From positions 1-64,000 of the forward strand of contig NZ_QGDV01000001.1 in the NCBI RefSeq assembly GCF_003149025.1: DNA of 64,000 bases. The letters run 5' to 3'. The notes under the pieces were generated by a model. That model had not been told where the DNA came from, ran no database searches, and saw nothing but the letters and a program-made list of their open reading frames with translations. This DNA comes from Rathayibacter iranicus NCPPB 2253 = VKM Ac-1602 (GTDB taxonomy: Bacteria > Actinomycetota > Actinomycetes > Actinomycetales > Microbacteriaceae). The position numbers were made by a program, and so were the translations under genes. Positions 60,981 through 64,000 of the stretch are shown here, one piece after another; the first letter of the stretch is position 1, and each line of letters starts with the position of its first letter.

Positions 60981-63077
60981 GTGACAGACCCCACCGCAAC
61001 CGTCTTTGCCGCTTCCACCACGCCCGCCGCCCAGGCGGAGCCCCGTGGCGACGCGAGCGCGGCTCAGGCAATCCTCGAGAAGGTCTTCGGCTATGCATCC
61101 TTCCGCGGTGAGCAGCAGGCCATCGTCGAGCAGGTCATTCACGGAGGTGACGCCGTCGTCCTCATGCCCACCGGTGGCGGCAAGTCCCTCTGCTATCAGA
61201 TCCCGGCGATCGTGCGCCCGGGTACCGGCGTGGTCGTCTCTCCGCTTATCGCCCTCATGCAAGACCAGGTCGACGCCCTGCGCGCCAACGGCGTGCGCGC
61301 CGAATTCCTCAACTCCACGCAGGACGCGGGCGAGCGTAACCGCGTCGAGCGCGCCTACCTCGCTGGCGAACTCGACCTGCTTTATGTCGCCCCCGAGCGC
61401 CTCGGCAACGAGGGTACGAAGCAGTTCCTCGCCCGCGGACGCATCGCTCTCTTCGCCATTGACGAAGCGCACTGCGTCAGCCAGTGGGGCCACGACTTCC
61501 GCCCCGACTACCTCGCTCTGGGCGAACTCGCCGAGCGCTGGCCCGACGTCCCCCGCATCGCCCTCACCGCGACCGCCACCGAGGCCACCCACCGCGAGAT
61601 CACCACCCGGTTGCACCTGGGCGCGGCCCGCCACTTCGTCTCGAGCTTCGACCGCCCCAACATCCAGTACCGAATTGTCAACAAGGTGGAGCCGCGTAAG
61701 CAGCTGATCGACTTCCTCCGCCGCGAGCACGCGCACGACGCGGGAATCGTTTATGCACTCTCGCGCAAGAGTGTGGAGGCGACAGCCGAGGCACTGCGCA
61801 CGGCCGGTTTCGATGCGGTCGCGTACCACGCAGGTCTCGACTCCCGCGTCCGGGCCGCCGCCCAGTCGCGGTTCCTCCGCGAGGAGGGCGTGATCGTCTG
61901 CGCCACCATCGCCTTCGGCATGGGGATCGACAAGCCAGATGTCCGCTTCGTCGCGCACATCGATTTGCCCAAATCCGTCGAGGGCTACTACCAGGAGACG
62001 GGTCGCGCCGGTCGCGACGGCCTGCCCTCCACCGCCTGGCTCGCCTACGGCCTGCAGGACGTCGTTCAGCAGCGTCGCATGATTGACGAGTCGCCCGGCG
62101 ATCTCGCGCATCGTCGGCGGATGTCCGCGCACCTCGACGCCATGCTCGCCCTCTCCGAGACGGTGCAGTGCCGCCGGGTCAACCTGCTCGCCTACTTCGG
62201 CCAGCAGAGCACCGCCTGCGGCAACTGCGACACCTGCCTTGAGCCGCCAGCCTCGTGGGACGGTACGGTCGCGGCGCAGAAGTTCCTGTCGACAGTGGTG
62301 CGACTCAAGCGCGAGCGCAACCAGCAGTTCGGCGCAGGCCACATCATCGACATCGTGCGAGGCAAGACCACGCCGCGCACCACCCAGTACAAGCACGATG
62401 CCCTCGCCACCTGGGGCATCGGCGCCGACCTCAGCGACACCCAGTGGCGCGGAGTCGCCCGTCAGCTCCTCGCGCAGGGGCTGCTCGGAGTGAACGACGA
62501 CGGCTTCGGCACGCTGGTAATCACTCCCGCCTCCGCCTCGGTGCTCAGTGGTGAGCGCACGGTCGAGCTGCGGCAGGAGCCCGAGAAACCGACGAGGTCA
62601 AGCGGAGCCACGCGCTCCGGCCGGTCCGCCGTCGCCGAGCTTTCCGGAGAGGCGCAGCCCCTCTTCGAGCGCCTTCGGGAGTGGCGCGCCGCTCAGGCAC
62701 GGGCACAGTCTGTCCCCGCGTACATCGTGTTCAACGACGCGACCCTCCGCGAGATCGCAACGACCGAACCGGCCACGATGGACGCGCTCAGCATCATCGG
62801 CGGCGTCGGCCAGAAGAAGCTGCTCACCTACGGTGACGCGGTCCTCGCGGTCGTCGCCGGGCAGACTCCAGAGATCGTCGCACCGGAGCCGAGCGAGGAG
62901 GCGCCCGCTCCTCGTCGCAGTCCGCCCGCCCGCGGCGGCGGTTCCCGCTCCGGAGGCGCCACGCCCTCGTTCGGCCGTGAGCCCGCTCGCCCGCCGGTCT
63001 CGTCCGCCGAGCCGCCCGAGGACGACTGGGTCCCGCCGGACGAACCCGACTGGGAGCCCGGCTGGGACAGTTACTGA
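60981..63077 (+). CDS. recQ: ATP-dependent DNA helicase RecQ
   Basis: A 698-residue superfamily 2 helicase. Motif I MPTGGGKSLCYQIPA, motif II FAIDEAHCVSQWGHD, motif V FGMGIDKPDVRFVAH and motif VI QETGRAGRDG. The zinc-binding Cys cluster CRRVNLLAYFGQ…CGNCDTC is followed by a winged helix and an HRDC domain (about 555-630). A Pro/Gly/Asp-rich tail (about 635-698) is an extra. It unwinds DNA in recombination and repair. GTG start. Confidence 0.96.
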   Translation: MTDPTATVFAASTTPAAQAEPRGDASAAQAILEKVFGYASFRGEQQAIVEQVIHGGDAVVLMPTGGGKSLCYQIPAIVRPGTGVVVSPLIALMQDQVDALRANGVRAEFLNSTQDAGERNRVERAYLAGELDLLYVAPERLGNEGTKQFLARGRIALFAIDEAHCVSQWGHDFRPDYLALGELAERWPDVPRIALTATATEATHREITTRLHLGAARHFVSSFDRPNIQYRIVNKVEPRKQLIDFLRREHAHDAGIVYALSRKSVEATAEALRTAGFDAVAYHAGLDSRVRAAAQSRFLREEGVIVCATIAFGMGIDKPDVRFVAHIDLPKSVEGYYQETGRAGRDGLPSTAWLAYGLQDVVQQRRMIDESPGDLAHRRRMSAHLDAMLALSETVQCRRVNLLAYFGQQSTACGNCDTCLEPPASWDGTVAAQKFLSTVVRLKRERNQQFGAGHIIDIVRGKTTPRTTQYKHDALATWGIGADLSDTQWRGVARQLLAQGLLGVNDDGFGTLVITPASASVLSGERTVELRQEPEKPTRSSGATRSGRSAVAELSGEAQPLFERLREWRAAQARAQSVPAYIVFNDATLREIATTEPATMDALSIIGGVGQKKLLTYGDAVLAVVAGQTPEIVAPEPSEEAPAPRRSPPARGGGSRSGGATPSFGREPARPPVSSAEPPEDDWVPPDEPDWEPGWDSY

Positions 63078-63183
63078 CCCGGAGCGCAGGCGGAGGTGTC
63101 ACTCGGTTCAGATGAAGCAGCAACCGCGCCCAGCCGCCGGCTCGCTCAGCCTCCGAAGCGAGCGACGGTTCCGGTCGTCGCCG

Positions 63184-63543
63184 TCACCGTTCCGACGACA
63201 TCCGTGCCAGCCACTCGAACCAGCTGGACGAGGCCAGCAAGCCGATGAGGGGAATCACGGCCGCAAGTGTGCGCCGTCTCAATCGAAGGACCGACACCAC
63301 GACCGTCGCGAAGATGATCAGCCAAAACCCGCCGAGGGCGAGAGCGGTGCCCGGAGCGAAGAACGCCTTCGTGCACGGCTCCGCCCAGCAGAGCGACGAC
63401 CAGATGCCGAGCATCAGACCGGCGAGTGAACGCAGTAGTGACCAGACGACGAGACCGAGCAGCAGGAGCACTGTTGCGATGAGGTCGGCGGCGAAAAGCT
63501 CAGGGTCATCGACGCGCCGAGCATCGTCCGGTTTCGTCAGCAT
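63184..63543 (-). CDS. Small membrane protein (3 TM)
   Basis: A 119-residue protein with hydrophobic segments near 18-42, 58-85 and 92-112. Paired cysteines (SLCWAEPCTKAFF) lie in the loop. Its start overlaps the stop of the following membrane-protein gene by one base. The neighbour has a similar layout with Cys pairs (ACTGSCSDS), so the two are probably distant paralogues. Function unknown. Confidence 0.6.
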   Translation of the reverse strand: MLTKPDDARRVDDPELFAADLIATVLLLLGLVVWSLLRSLAGLMLGIWSSLCWAEPCTKAFFAPGTALALGGFWLIIFATVVVSVLRLRRRTLAAVIPLIGLLASSSWFEWLARMSSER

Positions 63544-63911
63544 CACCTGCGCCCCACTCCTAACCCGATCACGGTGACCGCGATCACTCCAACCGCTCCG
63601 ATCACGGGCACCCACGCGGCACCCCGGTGCCGAGCGAGGCGGACAACCGCCACCCCCGAGCTGAGGAAGAACGGCACCCAGACGGCTGCCGCCACGACGA
63701 ACCGCACTGTCCTGACAAAGGAGTCGGAGCAGGATCCGGTACAGGCGGCGCCCAGCGCGGCGGCGACGAGCGCCATCATCGAGACCGCGGCGGTGAGAAC
63801 GAAGCCGACAGGCAGGAGAATCAGCGTCACCACGAGATCAGCGGTCGATCCCGGACGCGGAACACGGTCCTTCTGCACCACTGCCGAACAGTCGCTGTCA
63901 TCGTCACTCAT
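63543..63911 (-). CDS. Small membrane protein (3-4 TM)
   Basis: A 122-residue protein with hydrophobic segments near 24-55, 68-92 and 98-118 and a Cys pair loop (ACTGSCSDSFVRT). The start at 63911 (MSDDDSDC) gives an acidic N-terminus; a longer in-frame start at 63962 is possible. Coupled to the downstream small membrane protein gene. No family recognised. Confidence 0.6.
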   Translation of the reverse strand: MSDDDSDCSAVVQKDRVPRPGSTADLVVTLILLPVGFVLTAAVSMMALVAAALGAACTGSCSDSFVRTVRFVVAAAVWVPFFLSSGVAVVRLARHRGAAWVPVIGAVGVIAVTVIGLGVGRR

Positions 63912-64000
63912 GGTGCAGCACGCTAGCCAGACGGACGCGGGACACCCTCTCGGGCGCGTCACCGTACCAGCACGAACGTGACGATGCAGCCCTCAACGAG

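Noticed and set aside
1-64000. rRNA, tRNA, CRISPR or an origin of replication
   Set aside because: No rRNA or tRNA-like segment, repeat-spacer pattern or DnaA-box cluster was recognised by reading; a dedicated RNA-gene scan would be needed to exclude a single tRNA.

Overview
The window is high-G+C actinobacterial DNA. Gene content points to a plant-associated member of the Microbacteriaceae (Rathayibacter, Clavibacter or Curtobacterium-like): L-arabinose and arabinoside use, a Tat-exported beta-helix protein, a SipW-dependent surface-protein operon and a large family of secreted S1 serine proteases. The genus is inferred from gene content only; there is no rRNA or tRNA in the window.

Layout. 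1-4.9 kb: the end of an AraC-type regulator, a translationally coupled secreted-protein/membrane-protein pair, a VanY-type peptidase, an AarF/UbiB kinase and a PadR regulator. 5.1-14.15 kb: a ten-gene operon of lower G+C in which most genes overlap by 1-4 bases (MFS exporter, phosphopantetheinyl transferase, aldo/keto reductase, AfsA-like double hotdog protein, two KAS III enzymes, flavin monooxygenase, acyl carrier protein, HAD phosphatase, metallo-beta-lactamase-fold hydrolase). It reads as a self-contained pathway for a gamma-butyrolactone, butenolide or furan-type small molecule and is the best candidate for an undescribed system. 14.2-20.1 kb: a copper-storage-like four-helix protein, two MarR regulators, a STAS protein, a TasA-like/SipW/LamG operon and a Tat-exported protein.

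20.4-32.8 kb: sugar catabolism (GH51 arabinofuranosidase, sugar isomerase/epimerase, araBDA with a LacI regulator and a recognisable promoter/operator), interrupted by a 23.8-27.7 kb patch of nucleotidyltransferase toxin-antitoxin-like modules and gene remnants. 32.8-34.7 kb: a 68-bp miniature element and a deleted ISAs1-type element flank a small membrane protein gene and a secreted protein gene. 34.7-42.0 kb: the beta-helix protein and a complete oligopeptide-type ABC transporter. 42.1-45.5 kb: a MoxR ATPase/VWA pair.

45.6-57.4 kb: ten tandem S1 serine protease genes (nine apparently intact, one frameshifted) plus one remnant. They sit between a histidine-phosphatase (MSMEG_4193-type) gene and the DUF3090-SCO1664 pair, three genes that normally neighbour one another in actinobacteria, so the array looks inserted into a conserved operon. 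57.6-64 kb: an ABC exporter pair, a 2H phosphoesterase, RecQ and two small membrane proteins. Three copies of a 42-46 nt perfect hairpin and several looser palindromic repeats lie between genes.
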